From positions 1 through 64,000 of the forward strand of contig NZ_BJUL01000011.1 of the NCBI RefSeq assembly GCF_007989605.1: a DNA stretch of 64,000 nucleotides, written 5' to 3'. A model generated the notes under the pieces. That model did no database searches and had not been told where the DNA came from. It saw only the letters and a program-made list of their open reading frames with translations. The first letter of the stretch is position 1, and each line of letters begins with the position of its first letter. The position numbers and the translations under genes were made by a program. The stretch is from Vreelandella venusta. GTDB taxonomy: Bacteria; Pseudomonadota; Gammaproteobacteria; Pseudomonadales; Halomonadaceae. Positions 45,691 to 54,762 of the stretch are shown one piece after another.

Positions 45691-45817
45691 TAACAGCTCG
45701 TAGCGGGGGTCTTTTGCCATTGCCAGAAAACAGTTTCCGACTTTTCCGGCATTCCCACCATACTTGGTGGTCAGATGGCAAAAATAGCGCCCAAGAATGG
45801 GTTTACAGCGCCCCCGC
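45691..45817 (+). repeat. Dispersed 127-bp intergenic repeat, copy 1
   Basis: This block matches, in inverted orientation, the reverse complement of 48223-48349 with about 16 mismatches over 127 bp (hand count, about 87 percent identity, no gaps). It is internally palindromic: TTTTGCCAT near the left pairs with ATGGCAAAA near the right, and CCACCATACTTGGTGG forms a central hairpin. It has no coding capacity. It resembles a REP/BIME or MITE-like element and fills the gap between gabT and the thiamine-binding-like gene. Confidence 0.88.
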
Positions 45818-45849
45818 CTACAGCTGTTTCGGCCATGCCAGCTCTCTAC

Positions 45850-46098
45850 TTACCGAGGGCGTCGGTCGCCTTCGAGGAAGTTAGCTGTAAAGACCGCTTT
45901 ACCGTGAGTCTCGAACGACCACTTCATCACATCGCTTAAAGCGGTCATCACCGCATCGAATTCCCCGAACACTTGAGTACTCATTCGATTAGGGTGAACT
46001 TCTAATCCCGTGGCTTCCAAACGTTTTACCACGTCTTTCACCACTGGCTTAAAATCATCGGCCAGGGGGTAATAGCTTAGCTGTACGGAAAGATACAT
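45850..46098 (-). CDS. Thiamine-binding/YkoF-like small protein (MTH1187 family)
   Basis: This 82-residue protein has the beta-alpha-beta pattern of the thiamine-binding protein family (YLSVQLSYYPL, then FKPVVKDVVKRLEATGLEVH and STQVFGEFDAVMTALSDVMK). Members bind thiamine or its HMP moiety or act as oligomeric cytosolic binding proteins; the ligand here is unproven. Its gene follows the alpha/beta hydrolase by 18 bp on the minus strand, so the two are probably co-transcribed. Confidence 0.75.
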   Translation of the reverse strand: MYLSVQLSYYPLADDFKPVVKDVVKRLEATGLEVHPNRMSTQVFGEFDAVMTALSDVMKWSFETHGKAVFTANFLEGDRRPR

Positions 46099-46116
46099 CC
46101 TGCCTCCTTATGCGCG

Positions 46117-46938
46117 TTATGCGCGCTTACTGGCTCCTTGTGAAAAGCTCTGCCAGGCCGCCAATATAGCCGCCCGTGTCTCATCAGGATGCTCCATAGG
46201 GAACATGTGGGTGCCGGGAACTTCGCTAGTAGCTAACCCACGACGCTGAAGCCGCTTGACCCGTGTAGGGGTGAGTAAGTGCGACTCCTGCCCTACTACC
46301 AAGTGGACCGGCACACCGACTCGCCGTGGCAATCCCGACAGGTGATCCGGTAGGTGGCGAAAAATCTCTACCTCAATACCTGGGTCAAAGGTTAGCTCAG
46401 CGCTACCGTCATCCAGTAAGCGCGTACCTGCTTCAATGTAGTCGTTCAATGCCTCTGGGGTAAAGCGGCGAAATAGCCCTCGGCGTCGCAGCGAGTCAGC
46501 CATGGCTTCTCGGCTAGGCCACACACTGCGCCGCCCCTGGGTTTTACCAGCAGGGGTGATGCGATCCATAAAACCAAATCGCTTCGCCGCTTTCATCACC
46601 CAGGCATCCGGCCCCAGCATCAACGGCGGGTCAAGCATAATGACGCCGCAGAAGCGTTCTGGCTGCTTATCTGCCGCCATGGCCATCAGCGTACCACCTA
46701 ATGAGTGACCAACGCCCAGTAATGGTGCATCAGTAACCGGTAAATAGCTCAACAGCTCATCGACTAAATTGCCCCAGTTATGGTTCACCGGGTAGTCTGG
46801 GTGATGACCCAATCGATCTAGCGGATGGAGGTCAAACGACTCTGCCAGTGGTTCCAGCAGCGTGCGATAGCTTAAGCCAGGAAAGCCATTCGCATGGGCA
46901 AACACTAAACGAGGGCGTTGGGTGGCATGGGCAGACAT
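46117..46938 (-). CDS. Alpha/beta hydrolase
   Basis: This 273-residue alpha/beta-fold hydrolase has the oxyanion-region FAHANGFPGLSYRTL, the nucleophile elbow GVGHSLGGTL (Ser near 78), a cap domain rich in Arg (WPSREAMADSLRRRGLFRRF) and a C-terminal His in VPGTHMFPMEHPDE. The substrate is unknown. No signal peptide, so it is cytosolic. It is followed by the thiamine-binding-like gene; a functional link is not evident. Confidence 0.85.
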   Translation of the reverse strand: MSAHATQRPRLVFAHANGFPGLSYRTLLEPLAESFDLHPLDRLGHHPDYPVNHNWGNLVDELLSYLPVTDAPLLGVGHSLGGTLMAMAADKQPERFCGVIMLDPPLMLGPDAWVMKAAKRFGFMDRITPAGKTQGRRSVWPSREAMADSLRRRGLFRRFTPEALNDYIEAGTRLLDDGSAELTFDPGIEVEIFRHLPDHLSGLPRRVGVPVHLVVGQESHLLTPTRVKRLQRRGLATSEVPGTHMFPMEHPDETRAAILAAWQSFSQGASKRA

Positions 46939-47074
46939 GGTTAGCTCGCAGGATAAGAAGACAGAAATGCTACGTGGGGCACGCCACGCTAGCTAGTAAG
47001 CATACAAACTATCATACGTCTGTTTTAACGCGCCTTTGTATGAGCGTCAATCGACATAAGTATTAACAGGCTAA

Positions 47075-48121
47075 TTAAAACAGCGAGAGTTGCTGAACGG
47101 CGGCTTCTTCTGCCAAGCGGTAGCCCACACCTAGTAGCCGAACTGGCTTCTCCCCTCGCGCCCAACCAATAGCCAGCAGGGATTCGAATTGCTCCTGGTT
47201 GGGTGCGGGGTCGGCGTGCTCCACTGTCGTTTGGGTAAAGTCATTGAATTTTATCTTTACCATTAACCCGCGCACGGCGGGCGCGGGGTCTAGTCTGGCA
47301 TAGCGCTGCTCTAAGTCGTTGAGCAGATCCGGTATCTGTTGGCGACAGGTTTCCAGGGTAGGTAAGTCCTGGGAGTAGGTTTGCTCGGTGCTGATCGATT
47401 TCCGCTCACGATGGGTTTTCACCGGTCGCTCGTCGCGCCCAAAGCTAAGCTCGAACAGCCGATGCCCGAAGCGGCCAAACTGTTCGACCAGCTCGGTGAG
47501 CGGGCGAGCCCGCAAATCCGCACAGGTTTGAATACCCAACCCCGCCAATTTTTCAGCCGTGCGCGGCCCTACCCCGTGGATTTTCTTGACCGGCAGTTGC
47601 TGCACAAAGCCATCGATATCGTTCGGCGTGATCACAAACAGACCATCGGGTTTACGCCAGTCGCTGGCAATTTTGGCAAGAAACTTGTTGGGCGCGACGC
47701 CTGCCGAGACGGTAATGCCTACTTCCTGCTTAACCCGTTGGCGAATCGCTTCGGCCATGCGGGTGGCGCTGCCGTTGCACAGGGAAACATCAGTAACGTC
47801 TAAAAAGGCTTCATCTAGCGAGAGCGGTTCAATCAGTTCGGTCACATCGCGATAAATCGCAAACACTTGACGCGCCACCGCTTTGTATTTGGCCATATCA
47901 CCGCGGATCACGGTCAAATGTGGGCAGCGTTTGAGTGCCTGCGCCATGGGCATGGCCGAGTGGATGCCAAATTCGCGGGCGGGGTAGTTACAGGTAGCAA
48001 CAACCCCGCGCTGCTCAACGCTGCCACCAATCGCAATAGGCACATCGTTAAGCGCTGGGTTGTCGCGCATTTCAACCGCTGCGTAGAAGCAGTCACAGTC
48101 GCAATGAATAATTTTGCGCAC
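47075..48121 (-). CDS. dinB: DNA polymerase IV (Y family)
   Basis: This 348-residue translesion polymerase, error-prone on undamaged DNA, has the N-terminal metal site IIHCDCDCFYAAVE, the steric region and YSLDEAFLDVT-type motif (SLDEAFLDVTDVSLC), helix-hairpin-helix KKIHGVGPRTAEKLAGLGI and a little-finger domain ending in QQLSLF, a canonical beta-clamp binding peptide (QLSLF). The start is GTG at 48121. A perfect LexA box 26 bp upstream places it in the SOS regulon. Confidence 0.96.
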   Translation of the reverse strand: MRKIIHCDCDCFYAAVEMRDNPALNDVPIAIGGSVEQRGVVATCNYPAREFGIHSAMPMAQALKRCPHLTVIRGDMAKYKAVARQVFAIYRDVTELIEPLSLDEAFLDVTDVSLCNGSATRMAEAIRQRVKQEVGITVSAGVAPNKFLAKIASDWRKPDGLFVITPNDIDGFVQQLPVKKIHGVGPRTAEKLAGLGIQTCADLRARPLTELVEQFGRFGHRLFELSFGRDERPVKTHRERKSISTEQTYSQDLPTLETCRQQIPDLLNDLEQRYARLDPAPAVRGLMVKIKFNDFTQTTVEHADPAPNQEQFESLLAIGWARGEKPVRLLGVGYRLAEEAAVQQLSLF

Positions 48122-48146
48122 AGGTTGCCCTTGCCTCCGCCCCTAC

Positions 48147-48162
48147 CTGTAAATAATCACAG
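48147..48162. promoter_or_regulatory. LexA (SOS) box upstream of dinB
   Basis: CTGTAAATAATCACAG matches CTGT-N8-ACAG perfectly and ends 26 bp from the dinB start codon. It is the second perfect SOS box in the window after that of recA. Confidence 0.9.
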
Positions 48163-48222
48163 TTTACCACAAGAGCGATGTGAGCAATGACATCACTGAT
48201 GTGCTAGGCGGAACAGCTCTTC

Positions 48223-48349
48223 GCGGGGGCGCTGTGACCCCGTCCGTGGGCGCTACTTTCGCCATCTGACCGCCAAGGATGGCGGGAATGCCGGAAAAGT
48301 CGGGAACTGTTTTCCGGCCATGGCGAAAGACCCCCGCTATGAGCTATTA
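48223..48349 (-). repeat. Dispersed 127-bp intergenic repeat, copy 2 (inverted)
   Basis: This is the reverse-complement partner of 45691-45817, of equal length and about 87 percent identity by hand count. It shows the same internal symmetry (CTTTCGCCAT with ATGGCGAAAG; CCGCCATCCTTGGCGG). It lies between dinB and selO, so the two copies bracket a 2.4-kb block of three genes in inverted orientation. Confidence 0.88.
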
Positions 48350-48383
48350 CCGCCGTGATGGCTTACTTTTCAGCTTGGGTAAA

Positions 48384-49859
48384 TCAAGTACCGCAAAACG
48401 TTCTTAGTACCTGCTCGTTTTCCGTTGCGGGGGCTGCAAGGCGGCGTGCTTCTGCGGATTCATCAAAGGGCTGGGTGACCACCGCAAGTAAGCTGTGAAA
48501 CGGCGTAAAATCTCCTTCATAAGCCGCATCAATAACTTCCTGAATGCGGTGATTGCGGGGAATAACAACCGGATTAGCACGCCGCATAGCAGCTAAGCGC
48601 TCGCTGTCTTGGCTGGCAACCTGTACGGCTTGCCACTTATCTAGCCATGCCGCCAACTCATTGGGCTGAGTCGTCAGCGCCAGCAGTGCTTCCTTGTGCG
48701 TTTCACTTGCAGTGCTGGCGTAATGCGTCAGCGCATCAAAGGTAGCGGTCATATCCATCTGCCCCTGGTGCATCTGACTTTCCAGCGCCGCCATTAGCGT
48801 TACCTCTTGGTCACTGTCCGCTGCAAGGCCAAGCTTATCCGCATGCAGGCGGCGTTGCTCGGCATCAAACAGTGACCCAAAGCGGCGGATGATATCAGTG
48901 GCCTGCTCAACGACGGTATCGCCCTCTTCGCGCATCAGCGGCAGCAGCGTTTCGGCAAAGCGGGCTAGGTTCCATTGAGCAATGGCGGGCTGGTTATCAA
49001 AGGCATAGCGCTTGCCTTGATCAATCGAGCTGTAGACTTTTTGCGGGTCAAACTGCTCCATAAAGGCACACGGGCCGTAATCAATGGTCTCTCCAGCAAT
49101 GCTGCAGTTATCGGTATTCATCACGCCATGAATAAACCCAAGGCTCATCCACCGCGCCACTAGCGCTGCTTGGCGAGCAACCACCGCTTCTAACAAGGCT
49201 AAATAAGGATCGTCTGCACTAGCGGCTTCGGGATAGTGGCGCTCAATCACATGATCAGCCAACGCTTTCAGGGCAGCTTCGTCTCTACGTACCGCTGCAA
49301 ATTGAAAAGTGCCTACACGAATATGACTGCTTGCCACGCGGGTAAAGACTGCGCCTGGCTCAGGCAGTTGGCGCACGACTCGCTCACCGGTCAAAACGGC
49401 GGCTAACGCGCGGGTGGTGGGTACGCCCATTGCAGCCATAAACTCACTGACCAGATACTCCCGTAGCACTGGGCCTAATGGAGAACGGCCATCACCGCTA
49501 CGGGAAAATGGTGTGCGGCCGCTACCCTTGAGCTGCACATCGCGCCGTATCCCAGCCTTATCGACGACCTCGCCCAGCAACAGTGCGCGACCATCGCCCA
49601 ACTGCGGTACAAAATTACCAAACTGATGCCCAGCGTAACCAAGCGCCCGTGGTTCTGCGCCCGGTGGCAATTGGTTACCACTAAACCATTGGGCAAGGGT
49701 GGCATCATCAGGCTTATTCTTCAGCTCTGACTCAATCCCCAGCGTTTCTGCCAGGCGCTGATTAAATACAATCAGCGTGGGCTGGCTCACTGGCGTTGGC
49801 TGGCAGGCAACCCACAGTGGCTCGGGAAGCGTTGCAAACTGGTGTTCAAATGACAGCAC
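48384..49859 (-). CDS. selO: Protein adenylyltransferase SelO (YdiU)
   Basis: This roughly 491-residue pseudokinase-fold enzyme transfers AMP to Ser, Thr or Tyr of target proteins and is linked to redox stress. Motifs are YAGHQFGNFVPQLGDGRA, LKGSGRTPFSRSGDGRSPLG and HGVMNTDNCSIAGETIDYGP (active site). The protein ends CGT: a conserved C-terminal Cys sits three residues from the end, where eukaryotic SelO has selenocysteine. I prefer the GTG at 49859 (LSFEHQF, aligned with E. coli LSF start, GCGGAG upstream) over the TTG at 49883. Confidence 0.93.
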   Translation of the reverse strand: MLSFEHQFATLPEPLWVACQPTPVSQPTLIVFNQRLAETLGIESELKNKPDDATLAQWFSGNQLPPGAEPRALGYAGHQFGNFVPQLGDGRALLLGEVVDKAGIRRDVQLKGSGRTPFSRSGDGRSPLGPVLREYLVSEFMAAMGVPTTRALAAVLTGERVVRQLPEPGAVFTRVASSHIRVGTFQFAAVRRDEAALKALADHVIERHYPEAASADDPYLALLEAVVARQAALVARWMSLGFIHGVMNTDNCSIAGETIDYGPCAFMEQFDPQKVYSSIDQGKRYAFDNQPAIAQWNLARFAETLLPLMREEGDTVVEQATDIIRRFGSLFDAEQRRLHADKLGLAADSDQEVTLMAALESQMHQGQMDMTATFDALTHYASTASETHKEALLALTTQPNELAAWLDKWQAVQVASQDSERLAAMRRANPVVIPRNHRIQEVIDAAYEGDFTPFHSLLAVVTQPFDESAEARRLAAPATENEQVLRTFCGT

Positions 49860-49906
49860 GGGTGACTCCGCTGTTGGTGACAATCGTTACTTAGTACCCT
49901 AGCACT

Positions 49907-50755
49907 TTAGTCAAGTAAACGCTGCCGCAAACAGCTGACAGCGTGCTCTAACACTGGCGTTAACGGCGCACGCCACTGATGGGTTAATAGCGCATCAGCC
50001 CGCGTGACGCCCAACGACAGCGAGGCCACCGGTAAGCCCATGGCGTGGGCATCGCGGCACAAGCGGTAGCCGGAATACACCATCAACGAGGTGCCCACAG
50101 CCAGCACGGCATCAGCGTTTTGTAGCCCCGCTTGGGCAGCCAATCGCCGTGCTGGCGGCACCACATCACCGTAATAAACAACCTGGGGCTTTAAGATGCC
50201 TTGGCAGCGCGGGCAATCCAGCACCCTAAATGTTGAAAAATCAGTCTCTAAATCCGCATCGCCATCGGGCGCATAGTGAGCATCTAGCGCTGCAAAACTT
50301 GGGTTCATCCTGGCCATTTCGCTGTGCATGGCGTGGCGCATAAGTTGATAACCGCATGCCATGCACGCCACCACGTCTGCTCGCCCATGCAGATCAATGA
50401 CCTTGCTGGAACCAGCCCGCTGATGCAGACGATCCACGTTCTGTGTTACCAGCAGTTCCACGTAGTCCATGCTTTCAAGCGCCGCTAACGCCTTATGCGC
50501 ACCGCTCACTTGGGCTTCTCGCATAGCTTTGAAGCCGATCAATGCCCGCGCCCAATAACGCTGGCGCACGGCAAGTGAGGCCATAAAATCGCCATGCTGT
50601 ACCGGCGGCGGTCGCTTCCACTGCCCGTCGGCATCGCGGTAATCAGGAATGCCGCTATCGGTGCTTACTCCCGCACCAGTAATCACCCACAGTTTAGGGT
50701 GGCGCTCGATAAACCCTGCCAGCGCCTCTCCCGCCTGCACGATGCTATTTGTCAT
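49907..50755 (-). CDS. NAD-dependent protein deacylase, Sir2 family (SIRT4-like, class II)
   Basis: This roughly 282-residue sirtuin removes acyl groups from lysines using NAD. It shows GAGVSTDSGIPDYRD, TQNVDRLHQRAGS, catalytic His in IDLHGR, a zinc site with CMACGY and CPRCQG, and VVYYGDVVP. The long insert between the zinc cysteines resembles class II (SIRT4-type) sirtuins. The ORF opens with TTG at 50773; ATG at 50755 is chosen, though neither has a strong ribosome site. Divergent from the hydroxylase gene. Confidence 0.9.
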   Translation of the reverse strand: MTNSIVQAGEALAGFIERHPKLWVITGAGVSTDSGIPDYRDADGQWKRPPPVQHGDFMASLAVRQRYWARALIGFKAMREAQVSGAHKALAALESMDYVELLVTQNVDRLHQRAGSSKVIDLHGRADVVACMACGYQLMRHAMHSEMARMNPSFAALDAHYAPDGDADLETDFSTFRVLDCPRCQGILKPQVVYYGDVVPPARRLAAQAGLQNADAVLAVGTSLMVYSGYRLCRDAHAMGLPVASLSLGVTRADALLTHQWRAPLTPVLEHAVSCLRQRLLD

Positions 50756-50870
50756 TTCCACGGCCTGCGTCAATGGATCACCCTATGCAACACTGCGACA
50801 AGTAACCGATACTGTATGACAATAAAGGGTCATGCAATATGCCCTCGTTATTCAACGTAAGGAGTGTCTC

Positions 50871-52043
50871 ATGCAGTGGGATCACGAGATTATCATTGTC
50901 GGCGGTGGCATGGTGGGTGCCGCTCTAGCGGCTCGTTTAGGCCATACCGGCATGTCGGTTGGGCTGGTAGAACGCGGCAGCGCCCCCACCCCGCTCAGCG
51001 GCGATTATGACCTGCGTATCTCCTCACTCAATGCCCGTTCATTGGCGTTTGTAAAAGCGAGCGGCACCGTGCTTCCCGAAGAGCGCTGCTGCCCGTTTCG
51101 TCATATTGATGTCGCCAACCAGGATGGCTCCGGCCACTCGCTGTTTTCTGCCCAAGACAGCGGTATGGACGACTTCGGCATTTTTATCGAAAACCGCACC
51201 CTGCAATATGCGTTGTGGCAACGTTTAGAGAATCTTCCCAGCGTGACCTGCTACACCCAGTGCGCACCGCTCAGCACCATGGCGGCCAGCACCGGCCGCA
51301 TGCTAGAGCTAGATAACGGCAAAACCTTAAGTGCCCGTTTGATTGTTGGCGCAGATGGCGCGCATTCAACATTACGAGAACTTGCGGGCATTGCCGTTAG
51401 TAGCTACGACTACCATCAGCGGGCGATGATTATTAATGTAGAAACCGAGCTACCCCAACAGGATATTAGCTGGCAGTGCTTCACCCCAACCGGCCCGGTT
51501 GCCATGCTTCCCTTACCAGGCCATCGTGCATCGCTGGTGTGGTATGACAGCGACGAAGCCACCAAAGCTCGTGAACAGCTCTCCAACGACGCCCTAAAAA
51601 CGACCATTGAAACAGCCTTTCCCAAGCGGCTAGGCAAGCTAACGCGAGTGGTCGCAAAGGCGAGCTTTCCAATTAGACGTCAGCACGCCAAACGCTATAT
51701 CGGCAAGCGCTTAGCATTGATCGGCGATGCCGCCCATGTGGTGCATCCGCTGGCCGGACAAGGGCTGAATATTGGTCTGCACGATGCCGATACCCTGGCA
51801 GAGCTGATCATCAAAAGCCGAGACCCAGGTGACTCTATCAACCTGCACCGCTTCGAATGCCAGCGCCGCTTGGCCAACCAAGCAATGATTGCCGCCACCG
51901 ATAGCTTCCATCACTTGTTTACCGGTGCAAAACCGCTACGCCAGTTGGGCGACCTCAGCCTGCACTTAGCCGAACGCGTACCGCTCGCCAAACGCATGAT
52001 GATGCAACAAGCTAACGGGCTAAACCCATTTAAAATGCGCTAA
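50871..52043 (+). CDS. FAD-dependent monooxygenase, UbiH/UbiF/Coq6 family
   Basis: This 390-residue flavoprotein hydroxylase probably acts in ubiquinone ring hydroxylation. The GxGxxG motif IIVGGGMVGAALAAR is at residues 7-21, the DG motif LIVGADGAHSTLRELAGI near 160 and the second FAD motif ALIGDAAHVVHPLAGQGLN near 280. The ATG at 50871 has AAGGAG upstream; 13 earlier codons are rejected. It is closest in look to UbiF/UbiM-like members, but the position hydroxylated cannot be told by eye. Confidence 0.88.
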   Translation: MQWDHEIIIVGGGMVGAALAARLGHTGMSVGLVERGSAPTPLSGDYDLRISSLNARSLAFVKASGTVLPEERCCPFRHIDVANQDGSGHSLFSAQDSGMDDFGIFIENRTLQYALWQRLENLPSVTCYTQCAPLSTMAASTGRMLELDNGKTLSARLIVGADGAHSTLRELAGIAVSSYDYHQRAMIINVETELPQQDISWQCFTPTGPVAMLPLPGHRASLVWYDSDEATKAREQLSNDALKTTIETAFPKRLGKLTRVVAKASFPIRRQHAKRYIGKRLALIGDAAHVVHPLAGQGLNIGLHDADTLAELIIKSRDPGDSINLHRFECQRRLANQAMIAATDSFHHLFTGAKPLRQLGDLSLHLAERVPLAKRMMMQQANGLNPFKMR

Positions 52044-52118
52044 AGCCGACTAAACTAGGGGGTGGCAACGCAGCATTGCCAACAACAATCATAACAACCC
52101 CTCATTTAAGGAAGGCGA

Positions 52119-53315
52119 ATGGTTCTCACGCAACGACACTCTTTATGGACCGTGGTGACAGTTACCAGCCTCGGATTACTCGCAGCATCACCACTACTAG
52201 CCTGGGATGGCGTCGTCGAAAAACAAACCTTCGAGATGCAAGACTTCACCACTCAAGGCGGCGAGATGATTCCCGAACTTGCGGTGGGCTGGGAAGCCTA
52301 CGGTGAATTAAACGACGCCCGTGACAATGCCATTTTAATTACCCATTTCTTTTCTGGCACCAGCAACGCAGCAGGTCGTTATGACCCAGATGGCGAGCCA
52401 ACCGGCTACTGGGATGCCATCATTGGGCCCGGCAAACCACTGGATACCGACGAGTACTACATTATTGCGTCCGATACGCTGGTGAACCTCAACGCCCACG
52501 ACCCCAATGTCATCACCACTGGCCCCGCCTCAATCAATCCAGACACCGGCGAACCGTGGGGAATGGACTTTCCTGTGGTAACGATTCGCGACTTTGTCGA
52601 AGTACAGCGTGCGCTGTTAGAGAGCCTGGGCATTGAGTCGCTACACGCAGTCATGGGCGCCTCCATGGGGTCGCTGCAAGCGTTTGAATGGGCCAGTGCT
52701 TACCCTGACAAAGTGGATAGGTTGATTCCCGTTATCGGTGGCGGCGTTGCCGACCCCTGGTTGCTGGCAACGCTTAGCGCTTGGGCAGCGCCCATCCGCT
52801 TAGATGCCAACTGGAATGAAGGCGACTACTACGATGGCGAGCCACCCACCGATGGCCTAAAAGAAGCGCTCAAGATCGTCACACTTAACGCCAATCACTG
52901 GCAGTGGGCCAACGAAACCTTCAACCGCGATTGGGCCGATGAAGAGCGCGACCCCGCTCAAGATATCAACGCCCGCTACGCCATTGAGCAAACGCTAGAT
53001 GACGTCGCCGCCGCCCGCGCCGAACTTTCCGATGCCAACCATCTGCTGTATTTGGTTCGTGCCAACCAGCTCTTTATGACTGGCCACGGTGATTCGTTAG
53101 AAGAAGGACTGGCCGCCATCGACGCCCCGACGCTAATGCTCTACAGCGAAGACGATCTCGTTTTCGCCCCCGAAGGCGTGCGTCGCACTGCCGAGCTGAT
53201 AGAAGCCGACGGCACCGAAGTAACGCTTGAAACCCTGGAAGGCAACCGCGGTCATTTAGATGGCGTTGTCTCTATCGACCAAGCCAGCGATACCTTGCGG
53301 GAGTTTTTGAAATAG
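52119..53315 (+). CDS. Exported alpha/beta hydrolase of the homoserine O-acetyltransferase (MetX) family
   Basis: This 398-residue MetX-like fold carries a Sec signal peptide (WTVVTVTSLGLLAASPLLAW), which true MetX lacks. The catalytic triad is intact: Ser in VMGASMGSLQAF (about residue 183), Asp in MLYSEDDLVF and His in NRGHLDGV. The N-terminal ITHFFSGTSNAAGRYD aligns with the MetX start of the core. A periplasmic location makes methionine synthesis unlikely; it probably hydrolyses or transfers acyl groups outside the cytoplasm. AAGGAAGG precedes the ATG. Confidence 0.85.
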   Translation: MVLTQRHSLWTVVTVTSLGLLAASPLLAWDGVVEKQTFEMQDFTTQGGEMIPELAVGWEAYGELNDARDNAILITHFFSGTSNAAGRYDPDGEPTGYWDAIIGPGKPLDTDEYYIIASDTLVNLNAHDPNVITTGPASINPDTGEPWGMDFPVVTIRDFVEVQRALLESLGIESLHAVMGASMGSLQAFEWASAYPDKVDRLIPVIGGGVADPWLLATLSAWAAPIRLDANWNEGDYYDGEPPTDGLKEALKIVTLNANHWQWANETFNRDWADEERDPAQDINARYAIEQTLDDVAAARAELSDANHLLYLVRANQLFMTGHGDSLEEGLAAIDAPTLMLYSEDDLVFAPEGVRRTAELIEADGTEVTLETLEGNRGHLDGVVSIDQASDTLREFLK

Positions 53316-53396
53316 TGTTCTTGAGACAGCGTTTGAAATAGGTTTTGAGACAGCATTTAAGACAGCTTTTGGAAAAACCTGTGGGATAACGAAGTG

Positions 53397-53424
53397 AGCA
53401 CTGGCTTCCTTAGAAGCCAGTGCT
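53397..53424. terminator. 11-bp hairpin between convergent genes
   Basis: AGCACTGGCTT and AAGCCAGTGCT form a perfect 11-bp stem with a 6-nt loop. No long T run follows on either strand. It lies between the convergent MetX-like and RNase Z genes and probably ends transcription from one or both. Degenerate TTGAGACAGC repeats precede it (53320-53370). Confidence 0.6.
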
Positions 53425-53489
53425 TGAAGACTACGAAGCGCTGCTGATCGCCCAGCTTCGGTATCACTACTGATACACGCGCGGAAAAA

Positions 53490-54452
53490 CTACTCGCTCA
53501 CCACCTCAGAAAAGTGGCCCGTTTTTTCCAAGATGTATTCGCCAAAATCCTTCGCCAAGAAAAGAGAGCCTGAATAGACGCACTCAGCTTCTTTGCGGAT
53601 GTCCTCGATAGATGGCGACGCATGGGGGCTGAGCTGATAACGAGGGCTGAAGTGCGTCAGCACCAAATTAGGTAGCTTTATCGATTCGGCAAAAGCAGCA
53701 ACAAGTTTGGCGTAGCTATGTCCCACATCGCCAGCCTTCTCAGCCATCTCTTCGGTATAGGTAGCTTCATGCACCAACACCTGCGCTTCAGCACACGCCT
53801 CATTTAATAAGTCAGGTTGATCATTATCCCCAGCGACCACCACTTTCCTAGGCGTGTTCTTGACGATTAAGTAGTCCTGGCTTCTTAACGGCTCACCTGC
53901 AAACTCAATATCAATCCCTTGCTTCAACTGTCCCCACAGCGGCCCTCTTGGAATCCCCTTTTGCGCTAGCTTAGCCACGTCCAGGGCAGCATCAACCTTG
54001 CGCTCCGTAAACGCATAAGCATAAGACGCCACCCGGTGCGAAAGACTGAATGTCTCAACGGCGATGTTCTCAAACTCAACGCTAGGCAGGTCGTCCGAGT
54101 CGATAAATTCCAAAGCGAAAGGTAAGCATAGCTGCGTCACCTCACAGGTTGCCGCCAACCAAGTTTTGATACCTGCGGGCGCAACAATGGTCAGTGGCGC
54201 TTTCCGGCCACCCATGGCGGCACTCGCCAAAATGCCCGGCAGCCCGTAGCAGTGGTCGCCGTGCACATGAGTAATCAAGATAGCCTTCAACGAATGGAAC
54301 GACAGCTTGGTACGCAAGACCTGATGCTGGGTGCCCTCACCACAATCAACCAGGTACCAGCACTTCCCTTTGCTTTCACGCAAAGCGATCCCGGAGACAT
54401 TTCTTTGTTTGGTGGGCACACCAGCGGAGGTGCCGAGGAAGAGTAGGTTCAT
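53490..54452 (-). CDS. rnz: Ribonuclease Z (tRNA 3' endonuclease)
   Basis: This 320-residue metallo-beta-lactamase fold nuclease matures tRNA 3' ends. Histidine motif THVHGDHCYGLPG (residues 60-72), the exosite-like segment, VVAGDNDQPDL, VHEATY and LTHFSPRY complete the zinc ligands. The N-terminus LLFLGTSAGVPTKQRN is diagnostic. It is the last core-type gene before the accessory block; 46 bp separate it from yoeB. Confidence 0.94.
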   Translation of the reverse strand: MNLLFLGTSAGVPTKQRNVSGIALRESKGKCWYLVDCGEGTQHQVLRTKLSFHSLKAILITHVHGDHCYGLPGILASAAMGGRKAPLTIVAPAGIKTWLAATCEVTQLCLPFALEFIDSDDLPSVEFENIAVETFSLSHRVASYAYAFTERKVDAALDVAKLAQKGIPRGPLWGQLKQGIDIEFAGEPLRSQDYLIVKNTPRKVVVAGDNDQPDLLNEACAEAQVLVHEATYTEEMAEKAGDVGHSYAKLVAAFAESIKLPNLVLTHFSPRYQLSPHASPSIEDIRKEAECVYSGSLFLAKDFGEYILEKTGHFSEVVSE

Positions 54453-54498
54453 CGCTTATTTTGAATGGTCTTTGAGGTGGTCTGTGGAAGGGCCGAAT

Positions 54499-54762
54499 CT
54501 AATAGTGATAACGACACGAAATGATCGTAATCGCATTATCATCAACGGCGTAGACTAATCGATTCGTATCATCTATACGTCGCGACCAAAAACCAGCTAA
54601 GTTTTCCTTTAACGGCTCTGGTTTACCAATACCTTCAAAGGGTGAACGCCTAGCGTCGTTTATAAGCTTGTTTATTCGTTTCAGCGTTTTTTTGTCCTGG
54701 GTTTGCCAATACAGGTAATCGCTCCAGGATTCGTCAGTCCATGACAGTAAACGACTACTCAT
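54499..54762 (-). CDS. yoeB: Toxin YoeB (mRNA interferase of the YoeB-YefM system)
   Basis: This 87-residue RelE-superfamily toxin cleaves mRNA in the ribosomal A site. Family residues are present: the Glu in FEGIGKPEPLKE, Arg in WSRRIDDTNRLVY and the C-terminal SCRYHY with the catalytic His. The ATG at 54762 overlaps the yefM stop by 8 bp; a TTG one codon earlier is possible. No attC site is visible after its stop. Confidence 0.95.
   Translation of the reverse strand: MSSRLLSWTDESWSDYLYWQTQDKKTLKRINKLINDARRSPFEGIGKPEPLKENLAGFWSRRIDDTNRLVYAVDDNAITIISCRYHY

Noticed and set aside
54453..54498. attC site after yoeB
   Set aside because: Only 46 bp lie before rnz and no palindrome or GTTRRRY-like end is seen.
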